Under the pieces are notes generated by a model. That model made no database searches, was not told the origin of the DNA, and saw only the letters and a program-made list of their open reading frames with translations. A DNA stretch of 64,000 nt from the NCBI RefSeq assembly GCF_907165205.1, contig NC_058198.1, forward strand, positions 4,875,001-4,939,000, written 5' to 3'. The translations under genes and the position numbers were made by a program. The first letter of the stretch is position 1. Every line of letters begins with the position of its first letter. The DNA comes from Coccinella septempunctata (taxonomy: Eukaryota > Arthropoda > Insecta > Coleoptera > Coccinellidae). Of this stretch, positions 41,531-53,122 are shown one piece after another.

Positions 41531-42781
41531 CAGGCATGGGCAAACTTTTTGAAGGGAGGGCCAGATAAAATGAAAAATTACCTAGGCGGGCCAAAAAAAA
41601 ATACATATTTTCACAAGTGATTAACTTTTTTTCGATTTTTACATCAAACATGACCATCCTAGAAAAGTAAAAAAAAAATGACAAAAATTAATTATTGTTC
41701 GGTAGGATACGAAAGAGTATGTGAAAAATGAAACTGTGATTGAGCTTCTAAGAATTGTCCATACTCGTAGAAATTGGCCGTGATGATGCTAAAAGCTGGT
41801 CACTAAAGGTGCCAACAGATTACTCTGACGTGAAGTGGGCCCAAGTCATAATGCGCATTATTCGAAAATCTAATATAGGATTTTTTGCGGAAGCGCTAAA
41901 TTAGTCAGACGTGACGTTGACACGTGTATTCCCACGTTCCCACATTGAACGCTTCCGCGCAAAATCCGATGTTAGATTTTTGAATGATGCGCATTATGAC
42001 ATAGGCCCACGTCACGTTAGAGTAATCTGTAGGCACATTTATAGTCGGTTGCTTACGCAAACTTTGCTAAACTAAAATTAATGTTAGATCCAATAATTAA
42101 TAGCGTTCTTAAAGCTCAAAAATTTTCATTTAGAAGGAAACCGTTACTTAATCGATTCAAACTACGCAGAATCGAATAATTGAATAAATTTCCATGTATT
42201 AATCACACTTGAATACTGCCTTCATGTTTGGAGCTCAGCAACAAGCCGTTCGTTGCAAGTTTTGGATTCCATGCATCACTATTTGTGTTCTGTGATGCAG
42301 TCGTTGGAACATCGAAGGAGATTTGGCGACTTTTGCTTTTTCTGGGGATTACAAGAAATAATGCCAGCCGCTGCCAGATGCACACGCAGTACTAAGGCTG
42401 AGCCTCGAGCACAACTCTATGCAATTTGAATAACAAATTGGTGGACTTTTATTTGAGGGATACAGGGCTGAAGTCCCTGCATGGACTCGGTTCAATTCAG
42501 CAGCTATGAAGCCCCCATTTAACAGTCCTTCTTCCACCTAATACGTTTCCAGCTAATTTGTCGTCTTCGATGTATAATCTTCAACATTTTAAGATGATAA
42601 TAAACAGTACGCAACTTACGCTTTGAGACAATTCGGTATAAGGTGACATTGCTTTTCCTCATCAGGCGGTCAAACTTAGAAAACAAAAATACTGGTGATT
42701 GTTTCAAAATCTTGACGCGGGCCGGATTAGACTTTCACGTGGGCCGGACCTGGCCCGCGGGCCGTAGTTTGCCCATGCCTA
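41531..42781. mobile_element. hAT-type non-autonomous DNA transposon
   Basis: The element starts CAGGCATGGGCAAACT and ends AGTTTGCCCATGCCTA, giving 15-bp terminal inverted repeats that differ only at the outermost base. It is flanked by an exact 8-bp direct repeat, ccctagcc, at 41523-41530 and 42782-42789. Eight-base duplications and C/T-AG-starting ends are hallmarks of the hAT superfamily. Subterminal regions carry repeated gggccgg/ggcccgc motifs. The interior has no transposase frame (the longest minus-strand frames are about 60 codons), so the element would need a transposase supplied in trans. The intact duplication suggests a fairly recent insertion. Confidence 0.88.
41805..42040. mobile_element. 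Nested fold-back element (MITE-like)
   Basis: Two arms of about 91 bases (41805-41895 and 41950-42040) are imperfect reverse complements separated by about 54 bases. The outer part reads aaaggtgccaacagattac on the left and aaatgtgcctacagattac as the reverse complement of the right end. The inner part ends in gcggaagcg and cgcttccgc. It lies wholly inside the hAT element, so it probably inserted into it. No clear target duplication could be separated from the arms, so the superfamily is undetermined. Confidence 0.8.
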
Positions 42782-42789
42782 CCCTAGCC

Positions 42790-45700
42790 AGATTGGACGT
42801 TTCATCACAGTCCAGCTCAGGGCAGTGCCAGTCTTCATGTCAAAACCTGACAAGAGATACTCGGATTAAGTAGCACAATTGACCCGCGTTCTGATAAGAT
42901 CCGCGAACATTCCAATGCAAAATCGTTTACATTAACATTTTGGCAGCGATGAAATGTACAACCGACACTTCGATAGGGATCTAATTGTTTTTCTCGATTT
43001 AGTAACCTAGAAAGAAAGTGTCGATGGATCTAAACAGACCCAAACGATAAAATTCGCCTGAGGAATATGGATGCTGGGCAGTGAGATCAATCTCACTCGC
43101 GCCGTCCAAAAAAAGGGATACGAAAAAAAACTGCATCACATAAATCATCCTTGAAGAAGTGGTCACCCCATAAAAAGATCCTAATAGAGAATATGGGATG
43201 AAGCACAAAGTAGTGCGGATACAGGAGAATAAATTGGCTGTAAAGGGTATTTTACCCTCCTAAAGATTCTACACACTTGACACAACACACTACAAAGTTA
43301 ATTTTGTAACTATAATGCCAAAACTATTCGCATTGAAGGTTTCATTCATTCATTGACGACTGACCTCATCTTTTTCGGAATGTGCCATGGCCCCCCACTG
43401 GAACCGCCCTTGCGTCGGTCTATAATGATAAGAGGGAAATAGAAATGGAATTGACGTCTTATGAATACACATATCCCGCATAACATCGATTAAAAATTAA
43501 TTGAATACTAACAGTTCACCCCAACGTCAAGTGCAAGTATGAACAGTATCGCAGGCGAGAGTTTGGTCTCGACAATCACTTTAAGTAATTACTTTCAATT
43601 AATCATTTATTGTTCCATCTGAATTAATTATCGCAAGTGCTATTGGTAAATTAATAGGTCTTCGTTCATTTCACCGCCCATCAATTATGATTTAAACTGG
43701 GCACAAATAATATTCAGGCATTTCTTGCTGCGACTAGAGACATGTTTATAAATTTTACTGCATGTTTCACCACGCACGAGCCAGTTGTTGATTTATTTTG
43801 CAGTCTTACGATCCACAAATATACATGTATGTACGTTTCAGCCCAATGAAATCTTGATTTGAAAGTGGTGGTACAAAAGGTCATCAGTTAAACTCATAAG
43901 AAAGGTAATTTCTCGTCCATCACTATCTATTAAGTTGTTTGATATTTTTCTACCGAACCAGATGGGAGTTTGCTATCTCATGGCTAGCTAGGCATGCATT
44001 CGATTCATGATAATTGATACTTCACAATATTTACTTAGCCGTTTGTAAAAATTATGAAATAAATCAGGATTTCAACCTTTGAAATAGCATAGAGAATCTT
44101 TGTAGCCATTCAATTTCATCGGTTCATTTACATTCATCCGAGAATAAGCCTAGGTATCGTAGTGCAGGAGGACAATTTTTTTCTTTCTCGAAACTTGGAC
44201 AGTCAGAAATTCAAAATATAAAAAACGAAATTATCTAAAACGATCTTCAATTGTTCTCAGGGTTACGCAACGTTAATTATTCAGTATTCATTTATATATA
44301 ATGTTTTACACACCGATGCACCGTTGTCTAAAAAATCGAACCAATGTTTGATGCGCATTGCATAAAAAACTCTGACGTTAATGAAGATATTGAAAAAAAA
44401 TGAGATAATGAACGAGATCCTTGGATATTGAACGATACGTTCAAGTCTAATCGAATTAATAGTTATGTAAAAGCATCGCGAAAATGAACTAAGATCAACA
44501 TATATAATACAGGGTATGCCAAATGAAACAAGACACCATTCAAACTAGTCGAACAATTGGGTTTTTATTTTGTGATTGGAAACAATTGAGTAATATTTGG
44601 AGAAATATTTCACTTGAATATCAACAGATTAAATTGAAAATAAAAGCATAGGCTTAGAGAATTCTACATAGACTGAATGGTGTAAAGGAAAACACGTTGA
44701 TTCAATGGGCGAAATTAATTCTGACGAGGAAGGAACACGGCATAAAAACAAATGATTGCCAACAAAAACTCAATCCAATTATTAAGTCGAATAATACACT
44801 AACTACTTTAATTATACTTTTTAGGCATACTTCTACAATGAATCAAACCATTATCTCCGGTCAGACTGAAAATATAGACTCCCGTGCTTTCTCAACATTC
44901 AATTTCCGATCCAAGTAACCAATGATGTTGGTAAGAACCGCTACCAAAACAAGAAAGATGATAGATGCACCTTAATTTCAATTTTGGATCAATTCATCAG
45001 CATCTAACGTTGCAGACTGAAGTGGCAGTAATTATTGATCTTAACTTTAAATTGTTTCCGGACATAAATGATCCGATAAAAATAAGATATAATGGATATC
45101 GTTTGCTCAACTAGAAGTCGATCAGTACTGCAAATTCAAACTGGTTCCTTTTCAATAGGAAACAGGGGTTGAGTGTTGTATCGTTTTATGGACCGTGTAC
45201 GGTCGTGCATGTGTATTTACACTGAACGAAATGGTCAATTCAGACTCCATGTCCATGTAATATCCTTCCATGTCACTAATATCTCACTGAATCGAATCCA
45301 GGCAATTGCTCTGTTAGCGTGCCAACGAATAGTGACCCTATCTAATTGTTACTAATAAATTACGTATCACACATTCATTATGAATGCCAAATACTCGAGG
45401 AATTGTTGGAGTGGCCATTATTTACTAGCACTTCGATATCTGCGAATTAGCAATAGTTATGCAAGAGTTCCAGACATTTTAGTGTCGCTTAAGAATTTAA
45501 ACAGTTCCCACGCTAAACTGTGAACCTTTGAAGATATTTACGCCACAATGATTCAATAATTCACAAAAACTTATCGTTCAAAACTGAATCGTAAAAAAAC
45601 TGCATTATTCAAAATAATTTTTAAGTTTCGATAAAGTCAGTCTCGCTGGTTTCAATATGCTTGCTGCTTCAAGAGTTAATAAGAAAGTACTACCCACAAT

Positions 45701-47766
45701 GGCAGTAACATAAAACAGAACATACTGTCCCAATTCCTTAAAATGCATTCATTTCCAATTCGAACTATAATTGAATATAACAGTAAAAGGTGTTAGAATT
45801 CGTATAATCAGCGATGGATAATTTACGATGCATTATGTGAGTCTTCGAAGATACAGACAACTGGGCACACGCAACTGTGAAATGAGGCGTTGAACAATTG
45901 TTCAGAGGAAGTTATATTTGAACTTAGGGAATTCTGCCGCAAAATACCTTTTTAGAGGTTTATGACTGGGGCACCCTCAAAGTAGACATAATTTGTACAG
46001 CCTTCCAAAATCAACCTTCTACAACTCGAGAGCTGATTGAGCTGTTAATCAGTCAAATTTAATGTGGATACTCTTCATATACCAAATTTGGTCAGCTCAA
46101 AATCTACACTTCATGATTTTTTTTACAATCGTTCACCTAATAATAAAGAATAAGATGATTTTCTATATGATTCACCTCAACTACGAAATCCGGCAGCATT
46201 CCTACATTTTCACGAGCTTCAAAACGTGACTAGGGCAAAACGCGAGGGTGTTGATTCACTCAATTCGACATAACCACTGGTTTCCTCATGACTAGGTGCA
46301 GAAATTTCTTCGACGAATTCGCGGAAAGCAACTGATTAGCATTCAAGAAGAACAGTTCAGAGCATCTGGACAATTTTCACGGTGACTCAGATGGACATTG
46401 CAGCCAACTTGAAAAAACGTCACGTCCAGTTTGAACGATAAACGCTCACGACAATGGATAAAAAAGCATATCTCTAAACGGCATATTCAACGGTTCACCG
46501 CCTGAGTGAATAATTAAATTAGGCATTGAGGAAATAATTACTCAGTACATTAAAACTGGTACTGGCAACGAATGTACGACACAATACTGAAAGCACAGAG
46601 CGTGCCACATAGCTCGACGTCATTGTATACAGAGGAACAACCTGTTTATCTAGTTAAACGCTAGATGAATGTGAAATAGATCATAATCAAAATCCGATAT
46701 ATCTCCCATTGAGCTGACAGTTGAAAGATCCAGGTCTTCTGAGTTTGCGAAAGAGGACACTGTGAAAAGATGTTATTTTTTCGAGAAACTCATTCCATTC
46801 ACAATCAAATCATTCATAGTGAAAACTATCTACATTATTACCTATAGAAAATTTTCCATATAATAGCAAATATCTCAGAAATTTGATATTTTACTGTTGG
46901 GTTGAAACAAATTTTCCACAAATATCGAGAACAATACGTAAGCAAACGGCTAGTGTCTTTCAATGTTTACCCTATCCGTATACGGATATCCAACATCTAG
47001 ATATATGTAGTTGATATGAACTCCCCTCCCTATAGACTTTGTGGAAAAAAATTCAAACAAATGCATTATACCAAGGAAAATGCTAGGTGGTGCAGGTAAT
47101 CAAGGACATTGAATTGCTCAAATATGGAAGTGCCATCAAAATACAACTTGAATAACTAATAATTTCAGTTGTAATCTGGTCGCATCATCAATAAATTCAC
47201 GAAAATAAATATTTCACTGACCATGTCTCGAAAAAAAAAAAACAGTTTAGAACTAAGGTACTTTTATTTTCTTGATTCTCTCGTTACAACATATACGGTA
47301 AAATTCTTGTAAATCGGGATCAAGGGCACTCACAAGGGGAATAAAATTGTAGTTTCGAATTCATTTGAGCTCCTGCTTGAAACTGGCCATGCTCCTCTTT
47401 TTGACTTCTAAATATAGTCCGATCCAGAATTATCTCAGCACCTTCGAATGTCTAGAGTACCGCTGGGAACGCCGAAGAATCCGAATAATTTCATAAATGC
47501 AAATACTGGCAGGTTGAAGTGACCCCAGATGTGAAGATCACTCGATGGGTTTAGAATAGCGCAGAGCTTGTAAAAGTTCACCTTGAGGACATTCGCCGAT
47601 CAGCTAGAACTAACAATTAGATAGACGGATAGGCTTCGCATGGTTCAAGAAAACACCATAAAATTATTCAATGATGAAGTCAAAGTTACAAGTTGATGCA
47701 CAAGTAAATAAGACACCCCCGTAACAGCTGGAATGCATAAAATCACCATAATCCATCAGTTATGTT
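42790..47766. other. Gene-poor region, nothing identified
   Basis: AT-rich sequence without a supported exon chain or long frame. At 44501-44515 the phrase tatataatacagggt matches one at 25534-25548 exactly. It may mark copies of the same element family. A possible minus-strand donor (CTT then GTGAGT) occurs near 47328-47333, but no convincing exon could be joined to it. Confidence 0.4.
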
Positions 47767-47889
47767 TTGTCACCTCACTTCCTCAACTTTTTTGTGCGTT
47801 ATCAGAATGATCTTCAAAAATTCGGTGATCACCACAATGTGACACGTTCATTATGCTCAGAGCAAGACGAACAAGCGAGCTTTTCTTTT

Positions 47890-48051
47890 TGGCGTAGCTG
47901 TCAATTCTTCTGCAAATTAGCTGGGAATCTGTTCAAACTTAGGAGATATTTCTTCCCAGTTCAGATTATTCTCCTTTACAAGACACAGGTCAAGCATGGA
48001 CTTGAATTCTGCTCTCATAAAGAAAATAGCATACTGCTTGCCAGATCTTAA
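47890..48051 (+). mobile_element. Degraded non-LTR retrotransposon, reverse transcriptase C-terminal scrap
   Basis: Inside a 94-codon plus-strand frame (47767-48051) the translation contains NLFKLRRYFFPVQIILLY followed by KTQVKHGLEFCSH. This matches, as I remember it, the thumb region of Jockey/CR1-like LINE reverse transcriptases (R-R-Y-F-x-P-x-Q, L-L-Y-K-x-Q-V, L/M-E-Y/F-C-S-H). The similarity stops abruptly after the CSH motif, where the usual Leu/Val-Trp is missing. No catalytic FADD box is present nearby. It is a fragment, not a working element. Confidence 0.55.
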
Positions 48052-48617
48052 CTAGCACTAGGGTTAAGACATCTAGCCAGATCCAACTTATGAACTTCTG
48101 ATTACCAGAAATCCATCTTTCACCGAACTCAAAAATTGTGGAAGAGTTTACTCAAGACGTACCTAATCACTAAGGAGTAAATTTTTACCAATTAGACTAA
48201 CTCACGCATATCTTGGAAACACATTGTGAAAATATGAGGAAACGAGTTGGATCGAGAATAAACGAATGGAAATAAAATGTTATGTCATTAAATTCACAAT
48301 TATTCGTCTCATTAAAAGATAACAGTGAACAAACACAGTTATCATTTCTATGTTCAGCATTTTACAATCTGCGTAAGAATCCAACATTATTTTTTCTTTT
48401 TACAACGCTCGATTCATATTAAGGGTGTGAATTTTTTTTCTCGGTAGATATTGAAGCCTACTTCACAATTTTGTTTACCGTTTTAACACCGCGTTGATAA
48501 CTTAGTTAACGAGCATTTTTAATGATCAAAGGCGGAAATGGCTGACAAACCGAAATCATATTTCATTTAGCGTGTTTCCTCAAAACCGTAGAACACGCAA
48601 GAAAAAAAGTCACTTAC

Positions 48618-49551
48618 CACCCTCAAAACAAACTGCATATTTAGTTTCCCTGCTTTCACCCCACAGACTGAATACTTTGAATAATTAAAAGGGGTTGTCT
48701 ACTAAAATACTATACTGACACATGAACTGACATAGCAGCAATTTGCACCATGTACATACATATCAATTATTCAATTCGAAATATATCTGTGGAAATCCAG
48801 ATAAAATATTCATAGAGAATATCTGGAGACAGTTAATGTTGCATATACTTGAATTGAAGTTATAATATTTTGGCGAGTATTTTGGTTAATTGAAACGACG
48901 ATTAATAAAACAATTAAATTAAAGACCATTGGCATAAAAGGAGCTGTGAAAGTATCTACATTTTTAAGACAATAGTTGTAACACATCGGTGCAAATTTCT
49001 GCTTTGCCATTATATCTCTATGATTCATTTTCTTGAAACCAAGCTTATTAAGTAAAATATTTATATACAATGCCAATTTATTTCAAATTAGCACCAAGGA
49101 AAAGGGTAGCCTCCTTCCCACTAGGAAGCAGGGTAGCAGAAAAAAAAAAATGATTGGTTATAGCAAGGATTCAGGAGGAAAATTATTAATAGGAATTCGT
49201 AATGAGCGATAATCATAGATTGCACCAATGGAAAATTGAAAAATAATCACTTTTCAAAAGAAAAGTGATTATTTTTCAAAGTAGAAACTTACTTGAAAGA
49301 AAGTTTTTACTAAAATGAAATTCACATGGAAACAATACTCGTCAAATTAAAAAATTAAAATTGTGGATCACCTAAACGTAAAGGAAGCGGTTAATTACAA
49401 GATTCCGTTTAAAAATTACTCCTGAATCACAGTTCAAGAATGAAAAACACTACAACGGTACTCTCAAGAAAACCCGGCTAGGCAAAATAGAAGAGCTTAC
49501 CTTTGCAGCACAAGAAAATTAATATCATCAACGGACTTATCCCATTCAAAT
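48618..49551 (-). CDS. Two internal exons of an unidentified gene
   Basis: Two minus-strand exons fit together. The first, 49551-49501 (51 bases), lies between a TTTACAG acceptor and a GTAAGC donor. The second, 48667-48618 (50 bases), lies between a TATTCAG acceptor and a GTAAGTG donor. Read in matching phase (2 into 2, ending in phase 1) they encode FEWDKSVDDINFLVLQ followed by SLWGESRETKYAVCFEG. This is a balanced, acidic, codon-like sequence. A second joint phase is also open but gives a hydrophobic, less credible peptide. Neither the first coding exon nor the rest of the gene was found. No family recognised. Confidence 0.45.
49236..49279. repeat. Perfect 20-bp inverted repeat with 4-base loop
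   Basis: TTGAAAAATAATCACTTTTC and its exact reverse complement are separated by AAAA. It sits in the intron between the two unidentified minus-strand exons at 49501 and 48667. On RNA from either strand it would form a long perfect hairpin. Confidence 0.9.
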
Positions 49552-49779
49552 CTGTAAAGATCACGAATCACAGCAAAGAGAAAAACTTGTTACAAAAAGA
49601 TATGTATACAAAGTTTGGTTATGTTGCAACTCCTGTGGTATGTGAATAATAATATAGCTCCTCTCCAGTATTAACGTTTCTCTTCTAGGTTACACAATTA
49701 ACTTAAACTTCGGGCACATTCTTATTGGTTTTTTTCATTTTTCACACGTGTTTTTTGTTGTAGTAGTTAGTAGTTATAT

Positions 49780-50261
49780 TTAAAGTTCATCAATGAAGTT
49801 CTGAGCCATTTGACAATGCGCGATGTTGTCACGTGTACGCCACCATTCGTGAACTGACAGCGGTAACTGCGATTCTTTGAGAAGTTCCAGCTGCTCGTAC
49901 GCGGGTCGCGGATTACCTTGCGCAAGTTTTTCATAGTAACGAGAATGGTTCACTTGGAAAGCCTTATATGATCCTTCCAGGATGAAACTTTTCAAAATGA
50001 TTCCAATAATTCTACGAGATTGAGACTGTTCAAAAATTAAAAAAAAAAAGATTAATTTCATCAGAAATTACACTAATTAAGCTTATTTTTTGGATTGCTA
50101 ACGAGGGATTCTAATTCTTATCACGTGATTTCAAATTAAGATCAACGATTTTTGTCTCATTTGAGGCTGAAAGAACAAATTGACTGGAGATTTCGAAAAT
50201 TTTTCCTGTTTTCACGTAACACTCAATACCTTACTTGTATCATTGGTTGCCTACTACACAA
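49780..50261 (-). CDS. 3'-terminal exon (plus a possible microexon) of an unidentified gene
   Basis: A minus-strand exon, 50025-49780, follows a T-rich tract ending GAACAG and encodes 81 residues then TAA. The protein begins SQSRRIIGIILKSF, contains NPRPAYEQLELLKES and LSVHEWWRTRDN, and ends MAQNFIDEL. Codon use looks coding (GAA, GCG, CTG and CGT are well represented) compared with surrounding AT-rich DNA. Upstream, 50261-50235 forms a 27-base microexon (TTGCCAG acceptor, GTAAGG donor) that adds LCSRQPMIQ in frame. A good internal donor (GCGCAAG then GTAATC) may create another isoform. No family recognised. It lies just beyond the 3' end of METTL25B on the same strand, so a read-through or alternative 3' end cannot be excluded. 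Confidence 0.5.
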
Positions 50262-50282
50262 CTGGCAAGAATTGATAACACA

Positions 50283-50331
50283 GATATTACACATGTGTGA
50301 TATCTTTGAGTATTCAACTCAATGAATACTC
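50283..50331. repeat. Two adjacent short inverted repeats
   Basis: gatattacacatgtgtgatatc (shown for position 50283-50304; one mismatch pair off perfect symmetry) is followed by gagtattca and tgaatactc around a 6-base spacer (50308-50331). Both lie in the about 350-base gap between METTL25B and the next minus-strand exons. Confidence 0.65.
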
Positions 50332-50592
50332 AAGGGTAATATCTTTGATTCATACAATTAATCAACTGCATCATTTCAATGCCCTAATTATCAACAAAAA
50401 TTTCTGGAAACACTAATAAAATGTATACTATTTATATTCCGAAATCTGGGAAAAATTGGATAAAGAATAATATGAAGAAATGAGGCATTAATCATTTTTT
50501 TCAAATGAATATAAGTACCAAAATGTAATAGAATAGGATGGAAAAACTGGGATATGGTTCATTCAAAAGATATTTCTCTTTTTAAAATATCA

Positions 50593-50598
50593 TTTATT
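50593..50598 (-). terminator. Polyadenylation signal of METTL25B
   Basis: AATAAA on the minus strand begins 10 bases after the METTL25B stop codon. It predicts a very short 3' UTR. Confidence 0.6.
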
Positions 50599-50607
50599 TC
50601 AATTATT

Positions 50608-52359
50608 TCAGATTTGTCTTTTCAATCCTTGTAGCACATGCATTCTGGGGGATATCCTATTGTCAAAAGCTGGAATTAAATCTGCATGGCTGCCTGTAAG
50701 AACCTAATTAATTATCTGGAGTTCTTGTCAAACTCACATTACCTTTTTCTATCAAACATAAAAGCCTATCATAAAGAATTATAGATTCAATTAAAGGGGC
50801 AAAAAACAAACGAAAAGAATAGAATATTACAACAGAATTCCACTGTTCTAAACAATGCTGAATCTCTTCATTTTCTATTTGGTGTGCATCTATAATGTCA
50901 CCCAATAGTTTCGCTGTTGCTTTGTGGCAATAACTGAAAAAAATATTCATTAACTCTGAAAGTTGGGATGATGCCTGCAATTACCTTCTGAAATCAAGAT
51001 CTTTTGCATACTTAACATTAGCAAGAGGGATATGTTTATATTCGGGTTGAATTTTAGCTAAAATCTTTTCAATTGTTGCCCGATAGGCATGTATTTTCAA
51101 CTTCCAATACTCCCCTTCCATTAGTTTGTCAATGTAAGTTTCTATGGCATGACAAGCTATTTCCTTTGAATGATAGCACAGTTCATATTTTCTTTGTTTC
51201 CCATATTGACTCAAGGGGAAACCTGCATGAAGAGATCTATTCTAAATTCAGAGTCTATTCAAATAAATAAAAGAATCAGAACCTACTCTATTGTTGATAA
51301 CTTCATATAGCAACACCCTGCAACATTAATATATTTTATATTAGGGATTTCATTATATAATCGAATCAAAGTAGGGCCTAAATCTCCGCATGGATGCAAT
51401 CCAACTATTCCAAATTGGAAATCTTTTTTGTCAATCCCAAATGCTGAGCAAATAATCTGAAATATAAATAATAAGATGATAATCTACTCTACTTAAGAGT
51501 GTTCTACGTTTAAAAACTCATTATTATTGATGTCAGGCTCTATCCTTATGTTTACATGCCTAGCTTGCTTTTTGTGTCCAAATTTTTTGTTGAAAAATGT
51601 ATCAAAATTCTCAGACAATATTCTGAAATGAAAATGTTTCATTTAAATGAACTTTCAAACTAATTACACATACTTTGCTTGCTCTGTCAAATAAGGTTCT
51701 GCTTCAATTGAGCAAACCTCAAAATTATAACCATAAGCAAGCATCCTGCTCAAATGACCAAGACCTGAGCCAATATCCACTATGTAAATACACCCAGATT
51801 TTGTGGCCATTTCCTTACACAGCTGAAAAGTATCAAAAATGGAAATAACATCACTTTCTCAAGATAGATCTGAAATCTACCTCAGACATAGCAAGTATCT
51901 CATGTCTTTTTTTAAGTTTTACACTTTTCCAGAACATCTTCATCAATTTTTCATCTTTAACCATATCACATGAGAAATTCATTCTGGTTTGAATCCTGGT
52001 TATATTTGTATTTTGGAAAATTACTTTCAAAGCTAATACTGATAGAGGAAACATGAACGTTCTGGAAAAAACAATGTTGATTGAATTATTCAATCTCAGA
52101 CCTCTTTAACTTCACTTAGAGTGTCCATTTTGGTCCAACAATTCAGCAATCTCATTTACATTCAACTTCTTCAACATTTTCCAACTCTCAGGCAACTTTG
52201 ACCAATGGTCCTCAGTAAAAAAATCCTTTAAGTAGCACAACTTGAAGACTTTGCAATAATTAATTGAAAACTTACCAAAACATAAGAATTTATGAGCCAT
52301 TTATAATTTTCATAAATTATGAATCCTTGATGTATTTGTTTCTGTAAAAATTCTTCCAT
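50608..52359 (-). CDS. METTL25B: Methyltransferase-like protein 25B (RRNAD1 family)
   Basis: A complete minus-strand gene of nine coding exons: 52359-52276, 52225-52116, 52061-51881, 51822-51674, 51622-51508, 51456-51287, 51236-50985, 50933-50743 and 50693-50608. Phases close throughout and give 445 residues. The N-terminus contains DFFTEDHWSKLPESW, and a KKRHEI segment follows. The SAM-binding motif VDIGSGLGHLSRML is at about residues 140-153. GLHPCGDL (about 232-239), GCCYMKLS (260-267) and GFPLSQYGK (275-283) are hallmarks of the METTL25/RRNAD1 family. Near the C-terminus APLIESIILYDRLL and a final RISPRM segment match the family ending. Length agrees with the human protein (about 475). 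Members are predicted SAM-dependent methyltransferases whose substrate is not settled. All eight introns are 49-58 bases. The acceptor at 51237 was chosen over the nearer CAG at 51221 because only it keeps the conserved Gly-Phe-Pro-Leu in frame. The start ATG shares an upstream region with CARM1. Confidence 0.93.
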
Positions 52360-53122
52360 TTCTGAAACTATAAATTGAAAATTATTGAAGGAAATACATA
52401 TTCAGAAACTTGTCATTCTTCACATGTTTACATAACCTATTTTATTTCTTTGACATATGCAATAAATAAATAAATAGTGCATTTTGAACAGATTATTCAT
52501 GAATTTTTATTTCTTCTCATAGGTGTAGCTGAAATAAATTGTCTGATCGAGTAAATATTGAAATGAAAGAACGCGAATGCATGAAGATGAAAATAAATTG
52601 ATGAGTAGCTCCTAAGCTCATAATTTTATATCAAGAATTAAATAATAATTTCAAATATTAATGAATCTACAAATTCCTCCAACATTTCCTTAAATGGTGT
52701 AGCTTATTGATTTCTGAATCTGAAATGGAAAATTCATCAATTAATAAATGTATAAACACTGATAGATACATAAATTATTAAGTATTGAATATAATAAATC
52801 ACAACTTTTTTCAGTTGAAAAATCTGCGTGGATAACTAATTATGTATACTGATGCAGGAAGCTGCAGAATAACGAAGCATCCTTAATCTGGGGCTATCTT
52901 TTCGAATCAATATTTGAATTAAATAGGGGTTGGTTGATAGCAATTTCATTCATAGGTGTATATCAATCGTAGTTGGTTTTTGCCATGCGCAGCGCTCTTT
53001 AAATTACTTTTGACGGATAAAGCACTTCATACTTTTGTTTGATTTGTTCGGTTGTTCCCGCATCCCTATGTTGAGCCTGAAAGTGTGACTCGGGTTGACT
53101 GTTGTGTGTTTGAGTATTGAAA
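52360..53122. promoter_or_regulatory. Divergent promoter region between METTL25B and CARM1
   Basis: 763 bases separate the two start codons, which point away from each other. The part nearest CARM1 (about 52980-53122) is GC-richer, reading like a 5' UTR (for example ggttgttcccgcatccc). No TATA box is clear on either side. An acceptor-like tatagtttcag lies just before the METTL25B ATG, so that gene may also have an upstream non-coding exon. Confidence 0.55.

Noticed and set aside
48810..49076. 88-codon minus-strand frame with a hydrophobic stretch
   Set aside because: It lies in the intron between the two unidentified exons, shows no splice connection, and has a composition typical of chance AT-rich frames.
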